Under the pieces are notes generated by a model. It saw only the letters and a program-made list of their open reading frames with translations. It ran no database searches and was not told the origin of the DNA. A stretch of 64,000 nucleotides of DNA from Membranipora membranacea (lineage: Eukaryota; Bryozoa; Gymnolaemata; Cheilostomatida; Membraniporidae), in NCBI GenBank assembly GCA_914767715.1, contig OU612073.1, positions 23,436,001 to 23,500,000 of the forward strand, in the 5' to 3' direction. Positions within the stretch are counted from its first letter, which is position 1; each line of letters opens with the position of its first letter. This document shows, piece after piece, positions 36,271 through 50,100 of the stretch. The position numbers and the translations under genes were made by a program.

Positions 36271-38649
36271 ATGTCTAAAAGAGTCAGTACAGAGGAACAT
36301 GTAACTCCAGAAAAAGAGGGCAGACCCTCTAGTAGCAAGAAAGCTAGGAGGGAGACTCCTGAGGGTAAGCAGAAGAAAGGAACTAAGAGTAAGGGTAAGA
36401 GTAATAAGATATCTGCAGCAAAAGAACCTGAAGTCAAAGCTACAGTGAGTAAATACCTCATCTAATTATGTATAAGTAACCATTACTGTAATTGACATGT
36501 AATAACAGAGTTCTGCTTTGTAATGATTGCAGTACTGTTCCAGAATGTAATCATAAACTCAAAATGAATTGACTTAAATGTTGATCACAGTCCTGAGCAG
36601 TGGTGGAAATGGAAAAAAATAAGTGCCTATACACCAAGCATTGAGATCTATCCAACGCGTAGCGTTGGCCGAGCAGCGGGCGCAGCCCGCTTGGTTTGGG
36701 AATGGCGCAGCGCCCTCCCGGTGACGGAAGGGGGGATGCGGATTTTTTTGATATTTGTGCCCTAATTACAGTGTTTCTGGTGTATCTTTATGAGCCTAAA
36801 TCTAAGAGCATGTTTTGACTGAAATGAGAGGAGGCAAAATAATAGACATGATAAAATAATATGCTAATGCTAATCATATGAAATAATTTCTATATATTTC
36901 AGATTATAAACTCGATAACATAAACAAACTTATCCAAGCATACAAATAAAAGTGCACAGCAGTGATAGGTTATAAGTGCCTATACAGTTATTGAAGGTGT
37001 ATAGGCATTGGTGCGAACTTCCTATACACCGTATAGCCCCGTATAGGCCTTTTCCACCACCGGTCCTGAGCCTGGCTACTAGCAATAGAACAATATTTAG
37101 CATCGAGGAGGATAGTTTTTCTTGACAAACAATCTCAAACTTATTCACCCATCTGAGGTTAATCTTACATCACTGTGCTATGTAAAGCTTAGGCTTATCC
37201 ACTCTATTTAACACTCGCTATATACAGTTTAAGACAAAAACATTTCATATGTTGGTCGTCCAGACCTTGCATGAGTACACAATACAACCCTGTCAATCTC
37301 CCCATAGGGTACCAGCAGTACGGGTGAGAAGTTCACATTCTTCTTCAGATCAGGATCTCCATTCAGCCAGTGGCACTCCGCAGAGTTTACAGTAGATGGG
37401 ATAAAATATAATTGTGCAGAACAATACATGATGCATCAGAAAGCAGGTAATCCTTTAATTAGTGGTAAACATGATGTAATAACCAATCACACTATATACA
37501 TGAGGAGCTGTATGAAGTCTATCATCTTCTCTCCTAACCGGTAAATGCCTTAAAATGGGATGACTTAGGAGCTGTTATTCATTTTGCATCATCAAAGTAT
37601 GTCTCCCAATTTGCAAAAATCAATCAAGGTTGGTGAGATCATACTAGATATACTCTGTTTCCTACCTTTTCTCATCTGAAAATAAGAAGCATGGAGAGCA
37701 GTACAATACCCGATTCGAAAACAGGAAGATTTTTGTTAGTCTGTAAATAATGGTATCCAAACACATGCAAAATGAATGATAGTACCACCAGGCCTATATA
37801 TACTCATTTTGAATCATTGTGGAAGCTTTCACCTAGGATCACGTATAATGAGGGACCAAACTCACTGTGGAATTAGGGTGTCAGTACCAGATTTCGCAAA
37901 GCTTATTGTGTAATGCTGGAGTATTATTGTTTTATGATCAGTTCTGTTTGGTGATGAGAAGACAGGGCAGATGATCCTGGATAGTGAGAGTCCTGGAAAA
38001 CAGAAATCTCTCGGCAGAAAAGTTAAGCCCTTCGATCCTGTTTTATGGTCTAGTAAAGCTCAGGACATAGTAGCTAAAGGCAGCTATCACAAGGTATTAG
38101 AATGACCTGGTGGCGAATTCAGTTTACTCGCCTTTATTTGGTCATAAGGACATCATAACTCTGTGATAACTTGCTCTAAATAGTCATGACACCAAAGATA
38201 CTATTATATTGCAATAGATGATATGACTGATGATATTATTATGATTGTCAATCATTGGTTACAAAAGAAAAGAACATTCACTGGTAGTTTTAGTTATCTA
38301 CATTTTTGGAGTTGGTGGTAGTAGCAGTTCATTATCAACCGCATCTCCTGCTGAATTTTATATGGACCTCATAGCTCACCCTCTATATCCAACTGCTTAG
38401 GTTTACGATAAATGATTTCTCATCATCGTATCTTTTTTGCAGTTTACACAAAATGCCGATATGTTGGAAAAACTATTAGCTACTCAAGGTACAACTCTAG
38501 TTGAAGCTAGCCCAAGAGACAGGTTATATGGCATCGGGATGGGGGCTAAAAACCCCCTCGCGCTAGATAGGAAAACCTGGAGAGGCAGAAACCTACTGGG
38601 TGAAATACTGACAAAAGTGCGACAGCAGATTGTTGACGAGCAAAAGTGA
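36271..38649 (+). CDS. NADAR (YbiA-like) domain protein, 4 exons
   Basis: Exons 36271-36444, 37308-37446, 37942-38093 and 38443-38649 give 223 residues with consistent phases (0, 1, 0). Residues 1-58 are Lys/Ser/Glu-rich and disordered, with KKARRETPEGKQKK-type basic clusters that suggest nuclear targeting. Residues ~60-223 are a NADAR domain. Its marks are FFFRSGSPFSQWHSAEF, CAEQYMMHQKA, a SLGRKVKPFD segment, LLATQGTTLVEASPRDRLYG and GRNLLGEILTKVRQ. These follow the YbiA/NADAR pattern (EHxYQxxKA, LGR, LL.TG...LVE.sP.D..WG.G, G.N.LG..LM.VR). Known members cleave N-glycosidic bonds in riboflavin intermediates or remove ADP-ribose from guanine bases. The substrate here is unknown. A hAT MITE lies in intron 1. 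Confidence 0.85.
36598..37062. mobile_element. hAT MITE, exact 8-bp duplication
   Basis: The left end CAGTGGTGGAAATGG pairs with the right end CCTTTTCCACCACCG. Flanks GTCCTGAG at 36590-36597 and 37063-37070 are identical 8-bp copies. The subterminal motif GCCTATAC recurs in both orientations. A GC-rich interior at about 36655-36735 has small palindromes (AGCGGGCGCAGCCCGCT). No coding capacity. It is inserted in intron 1 of the NADAR gene. Confidence 0.9.
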
Positions 38650-39820
38650 GATATTATTATATCGCTCTTTCTTTTACCCCTTCTCCAGGACACCTACTTA
38701 TAGTTCCCTCTAATCAGTCTGATATTAATTATATTTATTTTTATTCATCTTTTTATACTGTCATAGCATTCCAAAAGCCATAATTTTCATTGCTTGTTCA
38801 TTTATTCGCAAGGTTTAAACACGCAATAATTTATTTGTCTGTATGCTGTTGATTGATTGACAAGGAATTAGATTTAACTCTAATCGAGAACAATATAATT
38901 GACCCAGGCTATTTGTCTGACTGACTGCTTTTGTATATTTCTACTACGGATTATCTACCTGTTATTTTATCTCGTCGCCTTTTTTTCAGTTGCACTGTGT
39001 GCCTAGATTGTCTGAAATTTGTTGCAATAAACATTTCTTAAGAAAAAGAAACATGTTACCAGCTCCCTGCTCTTTGGCTGACTGATATTTCAGCCACACC
39101 AACTTCAACAGAATGAAAACTAATCACAATGTGCACATATTTTTTTGATCCTGATTTTCCACCTGATCATGCCTATCAGTGTGAGACTCCTTTGGTATGC
39201 TGGTTGAATAAGTATATGAGTGGATGATTTGTGGGCAGAACATCTCTTTTGTTAGATCACCAATTTATCAAAGCCTTATTCTGAAGATTTCAGTTTAGGC
39301 TTTTACTTACATGAAACTACCAATAGTAACACTGCTTTGAATTTATGGATTCGTGGTATAATACACAGTATGGCAATTTGTGACGAAGTGATATTAGCAT
39401 AAAGCTTTTTGTCAGTAAACAAATCTAGCTGATAATCTGCACAGATTTCATGTTATGCAATGACAGATCCATATGAATGAGTTTATTTCGGTAATAATAC
39501 CAGGGACACATAACAATTAAGGCGCTCTCTGTGAATTCAAAAATAAAGGAACATTCAGTTATTAAATACACGAATACTAAAAGGTACAAAACTATCGAGA
39601 AATCTGTTCGTACGAGCCTTTGGCGTTCTATAAAAATTGTGATTAGTCTCATAGCAGCTGTGCATGACATGGGAAGGATCAGCAATAAAGTCATAGCAGT
39701 GTTATGTACAGTATTCTAAAAAAAAAAAGGATCTCCACGTCATAATGTCTCTGCTGAAATAGTTTAGTCAGCTTTTCTTTGTTTATTAGTAGCAGAGTTA
39801 AACCACAGTTCCAGGTTGTA
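38650..39820. other. Intergenic, 3' of NADAR gene
   Basis: AATAAA at 39026-39031 (377 bp after the stop) is the likely polyadenylation signal. No gene recognised. Confidence 0.5.
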
Positions 39821-39822
39821 TG

Positions 39823-40110
39823 TTAAAACAGGCTTTGAATAAAATAGTCTTCATGGTGTCTATCTGGTTTGACATGGTTAAACCTGGAAAATGCATAAAA
39901 ACGCTGCTTCAGCTTTCCATGGATATAGTTTGTGTTGGATAGCCATTTTAAATTGTCATCAAAATAAATACCTAATTTTTTAAAAGAGTCCACACGCTCA
40001 ATAACATTATCATTAACATAAAATACAATCATAGATTCCATAGGTTCTGCTCAAATTCACGACCATCTCTTTCGTCTTGCTGGCATTAATTAAAAGATTC
40101 ATTGAGGCAC
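39823..40110 (-). pseudogene. Non-LTR retrotransposon reverse transcriptase C-terminal fragment
   Basis: Minus-strand translation has NLLINASKTKEMVVN, then, after a frameshift near 40040, NVIERVDSFKKLGIYFDDNL and KWLSNTNYIHGKLKQRFYA. The pattern N-KTKEM...V..FK.LGI..D..L.W...I..K..QR.Y is typical of the thumb region of LINE-type reverse transcriptases. No endonuclease or complete RT is nearby; it is a 5'-truncated, decayed copy. Confidence 0.7.
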
Positions 40111-40129
40111 ATTGATCAACATATATATA

Positions 40130-41184
40130 TGTCTGTGATTATTGAAGTAAAAATCTAGTAAATACAGCTCTTCCTAATTTGTTCCGATCAATCATGTCTC
40201 TGCTTCTGTTACCATCATATTATTTAGGCGATCGAAATTCTTATATAACAGATGTGCCAATTGCAACCCATCTGTGTGACAGATATGACTTAATATTGTA
40301 ACCTTTTATTGTCCAGTAGCTGTAGATTGTGTCAAAAATTCCATGCTCTATAAAGAATATGATAGCGTACCAATTCAGTCCATCCAAAAAGAGATATCAT
40401 ACTAAGTGTAAGCAAGTGTAGATAAGAAAGCGAGCCAGACTCATCAAACATAATGACATGTGTAAGAACAATAATGAGATCTATTAAATTCTGACCAGAT
40501 TTTTATTTTGAATGTTATTTCGGCTTCAGCTTTGGACAGACAATCATTAGCAAGACCTACATTGTTACATCATCGCTCAAGGTACTTTCTATAGGCACAT
40601 AGGTATGCCTACTAACACAGCTTATCAAATATGATTGATAATAATACATAAAAAAAAGTAAGTTATATCATTATCATCATGATACCAAAATCATAATTAA
40701 AGCTTTTATTGTAAATTTGTAAAAACAAGACACAATAAATACATATTCACAGAAAAATTCATTTTGTTTGAGGTGTGTGTCTGCACAGTGAGAGCATTTC
40801 ATATCTGGCGTATATTTTGATTTTGTTCATGCAGTTGACATTCAGCTACAGCACCTTTCCCTAACTCATGTTGTTTTCAGTATAATAATAAAGAGTGATA
40901 TTTTAAAACTATCGCCAACTGAGTAAAAAGTAAGTTAGCCTTGAGTGAGAAAAATTAACTCCAGCTGATCCCATTTATAGCCTTCATAACTTGTTAACAG
41001 TAAGTACATTATTGATGGCTTGCTTGAATATAGAGTTATCTTGTTACCCTGTCCTTGGTAGATAGAAAGTGTGTGTGTGCAGGTGTGTCATATAAGTCCA
41101 TCACCATGTGTCTGTAGGTGATTGAAAGTAGGGCTCCATTATTATGTGTGAAGTTTGTTGTTGTGCGGTGGTCTGATTTACCAG
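40130..41184. other. Intergenic, 3' of AMBRA1
   Basis: TTTATT at about 40703-40709 would give AATAAA for AMBRA1 on the minus strand. Nothing else identified. Confidence 0.4.
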
Positions 41185-44100
41185 TCAGAGAATGAAGTGT
41201 GTGGGTGTTAGCGTATCATAAGAGCTCATATTGAGATTGACTGTAGCTGATCCGGAGTTATGACAGATGATGACGCTGCCGTTATTAGTACCGATCACTA
41301 TACCCTGACCTGACGAGGGTAACCACTTGACACAGTTCACTATCGCCATAGGATGATCTGGACGTGCCATGTACACCGACCGTGCCATCTACAGAATAAC
41401 CAACTCAGTAAGCAGTCAGTCACATAGAAATCAGCTTGATCAGTGAGCCACAATTTTAAGCTAGTAGCAGAAATGTTTGGAACCCTGGATTGACTATTGG
41501 ACTAAACATCAGTGGCAAGATTATGTGCAAAGATTACGTGATATTTCTAAACAAGTAAAAAACTTTCAAATTACATTACACAGAGCATCTTGATAGGAGG
41601 CCCAACAGCCACTTTAAAACTTCAAATTTCATCAAATACCAATCCTATATGTATCAATCATATTTACGATCAATGTCCATTTATTGCAAGTAGACAGTTT
41701 GAGAGTTTGAGTTCCTACCTTGAGTGGAGTGGGGGATGTGGGTGGAACTTTGTACACGTCATACTTTATTCCTGGAGAATCTTGGGATCTCCATCCAACA
41801 ATCACATAGCCATTAAGGGGTGATATACTGAGAGACGCAGGGTTTGCAGCTAAAATTTAATAACAATATCGAGAGTTAGCCGAAGTGAACATATACAGCG
41901 GGTCTTTAAATTAGAATGAGCGATGCTTTACCAAAGCAATTTATCACTATCACATTGCTCTAAATCATCCCTCACCTGGTCTTTCAATTAGAAAAAAATC
42001 GCTCCCATATCACTCACTCAGAATGTATATATAGTTCGATCAATGATTGAGCGATTTCTGAACTAGACCCTAGCAGCTATCACTCACTCTTTGAGTGAGC
42101 AATCAGATTTAAATTTTGGCTTTTTTTAATTGTGACCCCCCTGGATAGCTGATTTCAGTAGCCTCAGGTACCCCTCACCACCGTTTTAATGTCTGGAGAA
42201 CGGCCAGCTGCTTTGGATGATACGTCAAGGATAAATTACAGATAATGAATATATTTTCTTCTTATTGTGAAAGCGCCTCACTAATTTGAGTTGTGCTCCT
42301 ATAGATGATTTCCTTGGTTTGAATGTGACTGTAGCAACTAAGATATGAAATGGGGATGTGGAGCCTGAAGAGCGTTGAGATAAATTTCTGCTTCACAGTA
42401 ATAAACATACTCAGTGTAACTTGGTGTAAGACGACTCCGAGTGAGTCCTCTCTGAGTGAGATCAGGCGTAGCATAGTATCATGTCGAGCACCTCTGTGAA
42501 TACCCGGACACTGTGCAGTGTTTGGATTCTTCACAAACACACCCAGTATCGTCCCATCCTGAGAGATGTCTACTCCAGCATCGCTATGTATCTGCAAAAT
42601 CAATGACATTGTAAAAGGATACTATTGTTGTTATTTCATAATCCCCACAACCGACTTCGTTGGTTTAAACGCACAGACTGACTTATATTATTTATAGATT
42701 ATGCAGACACATGAAACTGAAGAAACAAAAAATATAGAAGGCACACATAGATAAACTTCACACATGAAATGAAATGTCGCACAAAGGGGAATAACACAAA
42801 TAGGCTACTGGTTATTTAGCTATAAAAAAACAGTATATTACTGTATCTGGAGTTATCTTCTCAGAAATCATCTGTTATTTTCAATCCACTAGAGCTCATT
42901 TCGCATTTGTTGCTACAAGTGGCGAGTTGTGTTAATTTTTACTATTTGATGATGGAGATTTTACAACTTATTTCCCAGTATTATATCTCTACATGACTTT
43001 GTTATCCATCAGTACTGTTTCTCTTCTATGTGAACTTAACACAACTATCAGACGTAAGTTAATAATGATCACAGTTTATATACTGTTTGAAATTATGTTA
43101 AAATTTAATTGTGTACTTAATCACATTGGAGGATGATATTGATTATTTCATTGCACACCACATCTTAATTGTATTATTACCACATTTAGGAACCTTGGCA
43201 TTTTATCAGTTGTTGAATTAAAATACTGGCTAGACCCTTTATGTATGTACATGTATTTTCATTGCACCGTTGCACTTTTGTTATTGGCGAGTTAAAATGT
43301 CACTATAATTATTCTAGGGATGTTGATATAAATTATCATATATTGTAATCTGCTCGATGATAAAATTTATGCCGCAATTTGATGTATATGTATTTATTTG
43401 ACACTGCATAAATTGTTGATCACTACTTTGTTTCTAATCTAGAGTGTAATTCCTTGTATTGTATTTAAGCTGATGTCGGTTAAATGTTATACACACTCTC
43501 TCTCTCTCATGTTATATATACAACTCTCTCTTTGATGTATTTATATCTCGATCTCTATTTAAATCTGGATTTAGCTAATAATTGTAAGTTTATTTTGTGG
43601 CAATTGTAATACCTAATTTATATCACATTCCTTGAGTAAATTATTTGTGGCGTGTATTTTCTTGTGGCGCTTTTGTTTTGCTTTGTCAATGCAGTATGTT
43701 GTGATGAGCAATTTTCTACGGCTATTACAATTTTAGCTATGCATGGCGGTTTTTTTTTGGATCAAAGCTTTTTCCATGTATAACTCGCTAATAATTACAC
43801 TGTTTATTATAGAGCACAATTTGAACGCACAATAGAACTAAAGAAAATTCCACCAAACGTTCCGTTGCTACGTAGTTTAACCAGTGCAATTGATGATCCG
43901 AGTACAATTACACAATTCTATAATTATGAGGATAACACTATTTCAACAACTATCACAGTACCAGACAGTATCACAGGACCAGTATTACACAAAGTTTTAG
44001 ACCATAGCACTAACTGTAGGCGTAAGGACTTGTGTCCAACCGTACAGACTGTCACTCTAACCTTACAGACTATCACACTAACCTTGCACCGTAGAACTAT

Positions 44101-47100
44101 AATATTATCCTGGTTATCCAGATTTTCTACAGCATCTGCTAGTTTCCATCTCTGTATTCTCTGATACCGGTTCAGTGTGCTATGCGACGAATCTATATAT
44201 AAAATCACCCAATTTTCATATTTGCTAAAGAAGACTGCTAGATTGAAAGAGGTCATCATACCCTAAGATTTAATCATGGAGCGACCCTATTAAATGCTTA
44301 CAAATTTACAAAGTTATGTCATCACCATGACACAACTTCTGAGATCCCTCCCTGATATCAAGCTCTCAGTTTTAAATATTTTTTGAGTGGGAGGTTGTCT
44401 GCTCATTGACATGGGGGAGATAACTCTTTATTTTAGGTGAGTTTACGATGTTAAAACAATATCTAGAAAAAAGTAGGACAGAAATAATTAAGATCTTTGA
44501 TTCCGAGCCTTCGTTGTTGGTTCTCATCAGATACATATTTGCTGTTTTATAAATTTAACTTACCGACAGCTATGAGCCTATATGGTGGATAGGGAGGATA
44601 GGCTGGTCTGTCTGTTGTGTCTACTAGGAGACCTTCTTCTCTACTGTAACCTGTTAAAGTATAATTAGTATACTCTTGTTTCATGGTAATCGTATAAATC
44701 AGTATATGTGTACTTATATTTTCGTAAATTGTCTTAGAATGTGCCTAACAAATCATTGCTCTATGTTCAAACATTGCAAACAGACTGGCAGCCTATTACA
44801 GAGATGTAAAATTGCTTTCAAGTTGACATTATAGAGTTTACCTGATGGAATATTCAGAGATTCGTCTTGTCTATGATCTCTGGGTCTATGATTTACATGT
44901 CTATGACGCGGATCTCCCTGATGTGATGATGTATTGTGATCCTCTGTACTAACTCCGAATGATCGAGTCAGTACCGGCTCTGTGTTAGTTGAGGAATCTA
45001 AACACAGATATTATAAGCAATCATCAACAACATGAAATACTTAACTATGTTATCGTATGTTTCCATCAGAGATGAACCACGAAGATTATAACTGAGTTTG
45101 TTACTGATGCATTATCGCAGCACTTTTGTGTATCCTCTGTATGCAGCTGTCATATAACATTGGTTTGTCAGTTCATAAACTGCGGCAGATACAAGGAAGA
45201 GCAACTCCAGGATTAAGAGATGATACCCTCCCTAGATACACCACTATGTTATGTTACTGTTATGATACTAGTACATTATGTTTTCTGCAACATGACACTT
45301 TTGCTACTTTATTCCCTCACCTGTGACTTGAACTCCAGCATTTAGACCAGCTGAGGTTTCTACCAAATCTGAATCATCAGCACGGGCCGTACCCTGAGAA
45401 CTTTCAGCTGTGTTTGCAACATGTCTAAAAATAATCATCAACACATAATCAGGACACTGCACATGCTTTACAACTCATCAAACCAAATAATATAACACTA
45501 CCTAAATATGATTAGATTTGTATGGACACCGGCCATCTATGGTGTATTCTCCCAAACGCATCAATATCTGTTGAGCAGCAAGCCTACCTGGATTCATGAG
45601 CAGCGCTGATCATGTGATTCAGTTGAGAGCTTCTGGCTCTAAGTTGTGTCTTTATTTCCTCAGTAAATGAGGGATCAGTGTATCGGGAGTGAACCTGCTC
45701 TAAAGCCGCACACAGCTGCTTAAGCAATCTAAAATAAAAGAGAGAACCATAAATACATAAATAAACGCGGGAGAAGAACATGCTGTGCCGGTGTTTGTAG
45801 CGTTTTGATCTTGTTTGGTTAGAAGTGATAAATTACGATGGAAACTACCACCCTTAAAGTACCAACTGTTTCGTAGCTGTGCCAAATCAACATTGATATT
45901 AGCCTGTCATGCTGTCACAGACATTTATCAGCAGATGATTTAGAAGGGACAGCTTATCTGTGTAGGTCTACATGTTTGAATATAACAATATCCCTCCCTG
46001 CAGGACGGCTTATATCATATCGTTCCATCATGCTGTCAGAGTAACTATGAGTTGTCTACCCTCACGCTCTGCTCTATCATTCCTTTGCAATGGGATAATA
46101 CCATAAACATATAAATACTTATACATATAGTATTTATTTGTTTATGGAAATAACATGATGGAAGCTGAGTATAATTATGGTTACTGCACTAGTTCTATTG
46201 AGGAAGGTTCCCTTTGGGGAATATCATTGGAAAATAGAGAAAAAACTTAACAAGTAGTGTCAACTAGCTATACTGATCATGTACACAAACTCACGCTATA
46301 ATAATCTGATCAGATTTTTACTTTGTATGTTCTGTAGACTCAGGATCCGTATTACTAGATTGTATATACTTACATGACTCTCACAGGCTGAAGGGGGGAG
46401 GTAGTGCGTCCCTCGTTACCTGTGTTAGTAACCGTCTGAGTAACTCTGTCCAATATAGACTCTATACTAGTATCATGTCGGCCTGGTCCTTAAAAACAAA
46501 CAAAGTGCATACTTATTAGCTCTATGTCCCCTCATATTATACTAAAATTGTTGTTGGGTGAGACTTAGCCCACAACCACCATTGCCCTGTTACTTTGCGT
46601 ATAAAGTCAAGCTTTTGGTGGTGGTATGTCACAAGGATCCAAGTAAATATTTTATTATTATACTACTGACCATTTTGTCCTTCCAGTCTGTTCAATATTT
46701 GAATCACTTCATTGGATAAAGTGTCATCGTCTGATCTTTGAACTCTTAACCTCTCATCTCTCTGTACAGCCAGGGCCACCTCTACTGCTGTGTTTGGTTC
46801 AAAGTTTGCCTGCACCGAAAGTCTGCGTATGGGTGGTCGAGATGTTACCAAGCTCCGCACATTTGGGTTAAAGACGGCAGTTGGTCGATTATTAACAAGG
46901 CCTCGTCGCAAGGATACACCAAAGACTGTGTCATCAGTCACAGCAGAGGTATTACTGCTGGCAACTTGTGCGGGCCGAAGCGGTGGAGGGGCAGAGTTAC
47001 CTAATGCTGCTGTCCCTTGTGATGTCTGAGAGTTTGTGGTAGCTGGTGTAGTGATACTTGTTATAATAGAGTTAATACTGGTTACGGTAGAGTTAGACGA

Positions 47101-50100
47101 CATCTCATCGTTGCCACATCGCAGAGCTGCAGCTATAGAGTCACTCGAGCTGACACGGCTACCTAGAAGTGCAGCAGCGATACCCGAGGAGGCGAGGGAG
47201 GAGGAGGCTGCCTCGGCCCTACTACTCACAGGTCGGGTATCGGATGTATTAGAGATGATATTGGTGGTTCTGACACCCGGGTTAGCTGGGTTATTGTCTG
47301 TACTTAGTACACTGGTGTCTGAGGAACTCTGAGATTGTGAAGTTGAGAATGTCTGATTCGGATTTGGAGATGGTACATTAGTGTGAGGAGGTATTCTTGT
47401 TATATTTACTTGCTGGTTTTGAGATGAGCTGCTATCAGCAGTGGTAGCGCTTTGACCTGCAGTGTTAATCATTGAGGAGAGGCGAGATGATGCTGCACTG
47501 CTGCTTGTGCTAGGGGCTGATTGGTTGACACGGGAAGGTTGTAACATCTCAGCTAAACCACCTTGACGTTGCACCCTTCTTGGTGACCACACCTCTGTTG
47601 TATCAAACCTACCCTCCTGCATTTCCCTACGAGGAGGGCGTCGGGGAGAGCTCCCTCGATTTAGGTAATTGTTTCGTGATAAATTTGGTCCGTTGTGGAT
47701 GGAGTTTGTAATGTTAGTACCTCCAGCTGAATGGTTCATGGTACTCTCTCCGGTATGAATCTATAAAAGGGAAAAGATTTGACTTGCGTGTAGACAATGA
47801 ATAAAGTCCAACAGCCAATCAAAACAGAGATCATATGGTAAGTTTAAACCTTTCTAACATAATACAGTGTGACAGATAGCCATCAATGGTGTGAGAGATG
47901 AATGATAACTGTTCATACCCTGTGTAGCTGAGCGAAGGTGGTGGCTGCGTGATAAACGTCCACACTATTACTATTACCATCATTGAGATGTCGAGTAGGC
48001 TGAACTAACAGATCATTACTTATCTCCAGAGGATTACCCAGCATCTCACCGAGGGATACAGTCGCGTTCAGACTAGCATTATACTGATTACGGGCTCGTG
48101 ACGTTGTGCCTGACACACCGCCGGAGGAGTCTCGCTGATTGCGCTGCTGCCGCATCTCAAACGCTGACGGAGCTTGTCTTAGTATGGTCCAGCTGCTGAG
48201 AGATAACATATAGACACTGACAATATCAGAAACCATATAATTAAACAATGATATATGAAGGTTAGGGCCTAAATTTTCAAGATCAACCAAGAACCATACT
48301 ATACTTGTACATACAGTCATGTACAGGTTTTATTATCTCGTTATTAGCCTTGCTTTCTGTCGGGGTTGGGGGAGAGCTAGGGGAAATGATACAGCATTCA
48401 TATTGATTCTCTACCCATTCAGAAGAGACAAATACCGGCTAGTAACATTCCAATTTATGTGCTTCATTGAGCTTGTCCCTCCAAACTACATAACTATAAA
48501 CTACTTTCAGGACACCTTTATGCTGGCTCCATTATATTTCCAACAAATCTGTTACATGGAAATCAGGACATGGCAAGGTCAATGACTTGACATGTATACA
48601 ACACAGGCAAAATGTTGGCTACTCACTGAAAGAGTAGGATAACATTTGTGACTACGTGCTTCCTTATCACAATGTTCAGCTCAGAAAGTTATTTTGTTTA
48701 GGATGATACAAATCAATCTTGGCACATTTCATCAATGAAGATCAATGACCAAACTTGAAGAATTACCACGATACTGATAGATGGAACATATTAAACAAAC
48801 AGATCACAAATTTGACTAAAAGTGCACTGGTATCAAATACATTTCACTGAATGACATTTCAGGAAAACGCCGATGCTATCTTTCACTTCTACATAAAAAA
48901 TTGACTGAGATAGCTTATCAGCTGGTCACACCAGTGATGATGAACCTTACTAATCGTACTTTATCAGCTTCAAATTCATTCAGTCATTTTCTAAGTAATA
49001 CTCATCTTTAACCATTCAGGCCAAGGGTTGCCGTCGGACAGTATGGGGACATAAGGAGGATTATATGTGGTCCTGGGGGGGGGGGGGGGGGGGGGTGAGG
49101 ATATATATATACACAGAAACTCACTCATATTCAGCGCTGGCTGTGATTCCTGTATAAAACATGTCACCAGTATATGAGAACTTCACCCATCTACAATACA
49201 ACATAATATATACATTTGTGACTTCAGTTTTTTTTCTGAGGGATATCGGACACTCTATTTACCAAGTATGAAATAAAAACTTGTATGATTAACTGCATCA
49301 ATCGATATATATAGGCATTCAGCACGGTCAGTGACCCTGGTTAGATCATGTTTCAAGGTTTTGCTTGTTGGTTTACAAACATTTATCTGATAGCGACCTC
49401 CCGGTGAGGGGAGGACCTCCCCGGTGAGGGGAGGACCCGTGACATTTATCAGTTCTCATCACGTGAATGCTGACATCAGTATAAATGTCAGGGCAGTCTC
49501 GACTGACGGAACAGTTTTTTGTAGAAGGCCTAATGTTGCAATACTGAATGTTTGTAATTAGAAACCGCTTGATTGAATCTATAAAGTACACAACATACGG
49601 GCATGAATTTATTTATGAGGCAGTCACTGTTTGTGAAAATCATTGATTGCACGCTTAGTGTCAGAAATATATCATAACTACTGCTGGGACCACCTCAAAA
49701 TGATTCATAACCCCAACTCAAGTTTTGTGAATCACAGAGTGTCTGGTAATTCGAAAGCCTCCTATTCACTGCGATACATGTATCATACACGGATAAAGTA
49801 TCCCTAGTGGTGCTCAAACTTTCATTCCTTTTCCATTAAGACAAAAGACTGCTACCCACAAATTCATTGCGCTTACAACAGAGCCACTAGTTTTTATGTA
49901 TCAAATGTTTTGTTACCTGACTTTCTCACATGCCCTTTTAGAAGAAGCATATAGAATGGGTTCTGTACTTGTCTCCCAGTTCCATATATGAACATTATGT
50001 GATTCTGAGATGATAAGTAACTTCTCTGTAGGATGTAAGGCTAATGATGTTATTGTGCTTCCTGAAGGACTATTCCAGATATCACAAACACCACTCTACA

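Noticed and set aside
36258-36461. Leucine-rich minus-strand ORF
   Set aside because: Antisense of the Lys/Ser-rich first exon of the NADAR gene; hydrophobic only because of codon complementarity.
43810-44164. Plus-strand open frame of over 100 codons with a good upstream acceptor
   Set aside because: The minus strand here contains AMBRA1 exon 44083-44192 (YQRIQRWKL ... NIIVLRCK), which fits phase and family. The plus frame is its shadow plus intron.
47036-47332. 98-codon plus-strand ORF
   Set aside because: Antisense shadow of the large AMBRA1 exon 46671-47760.
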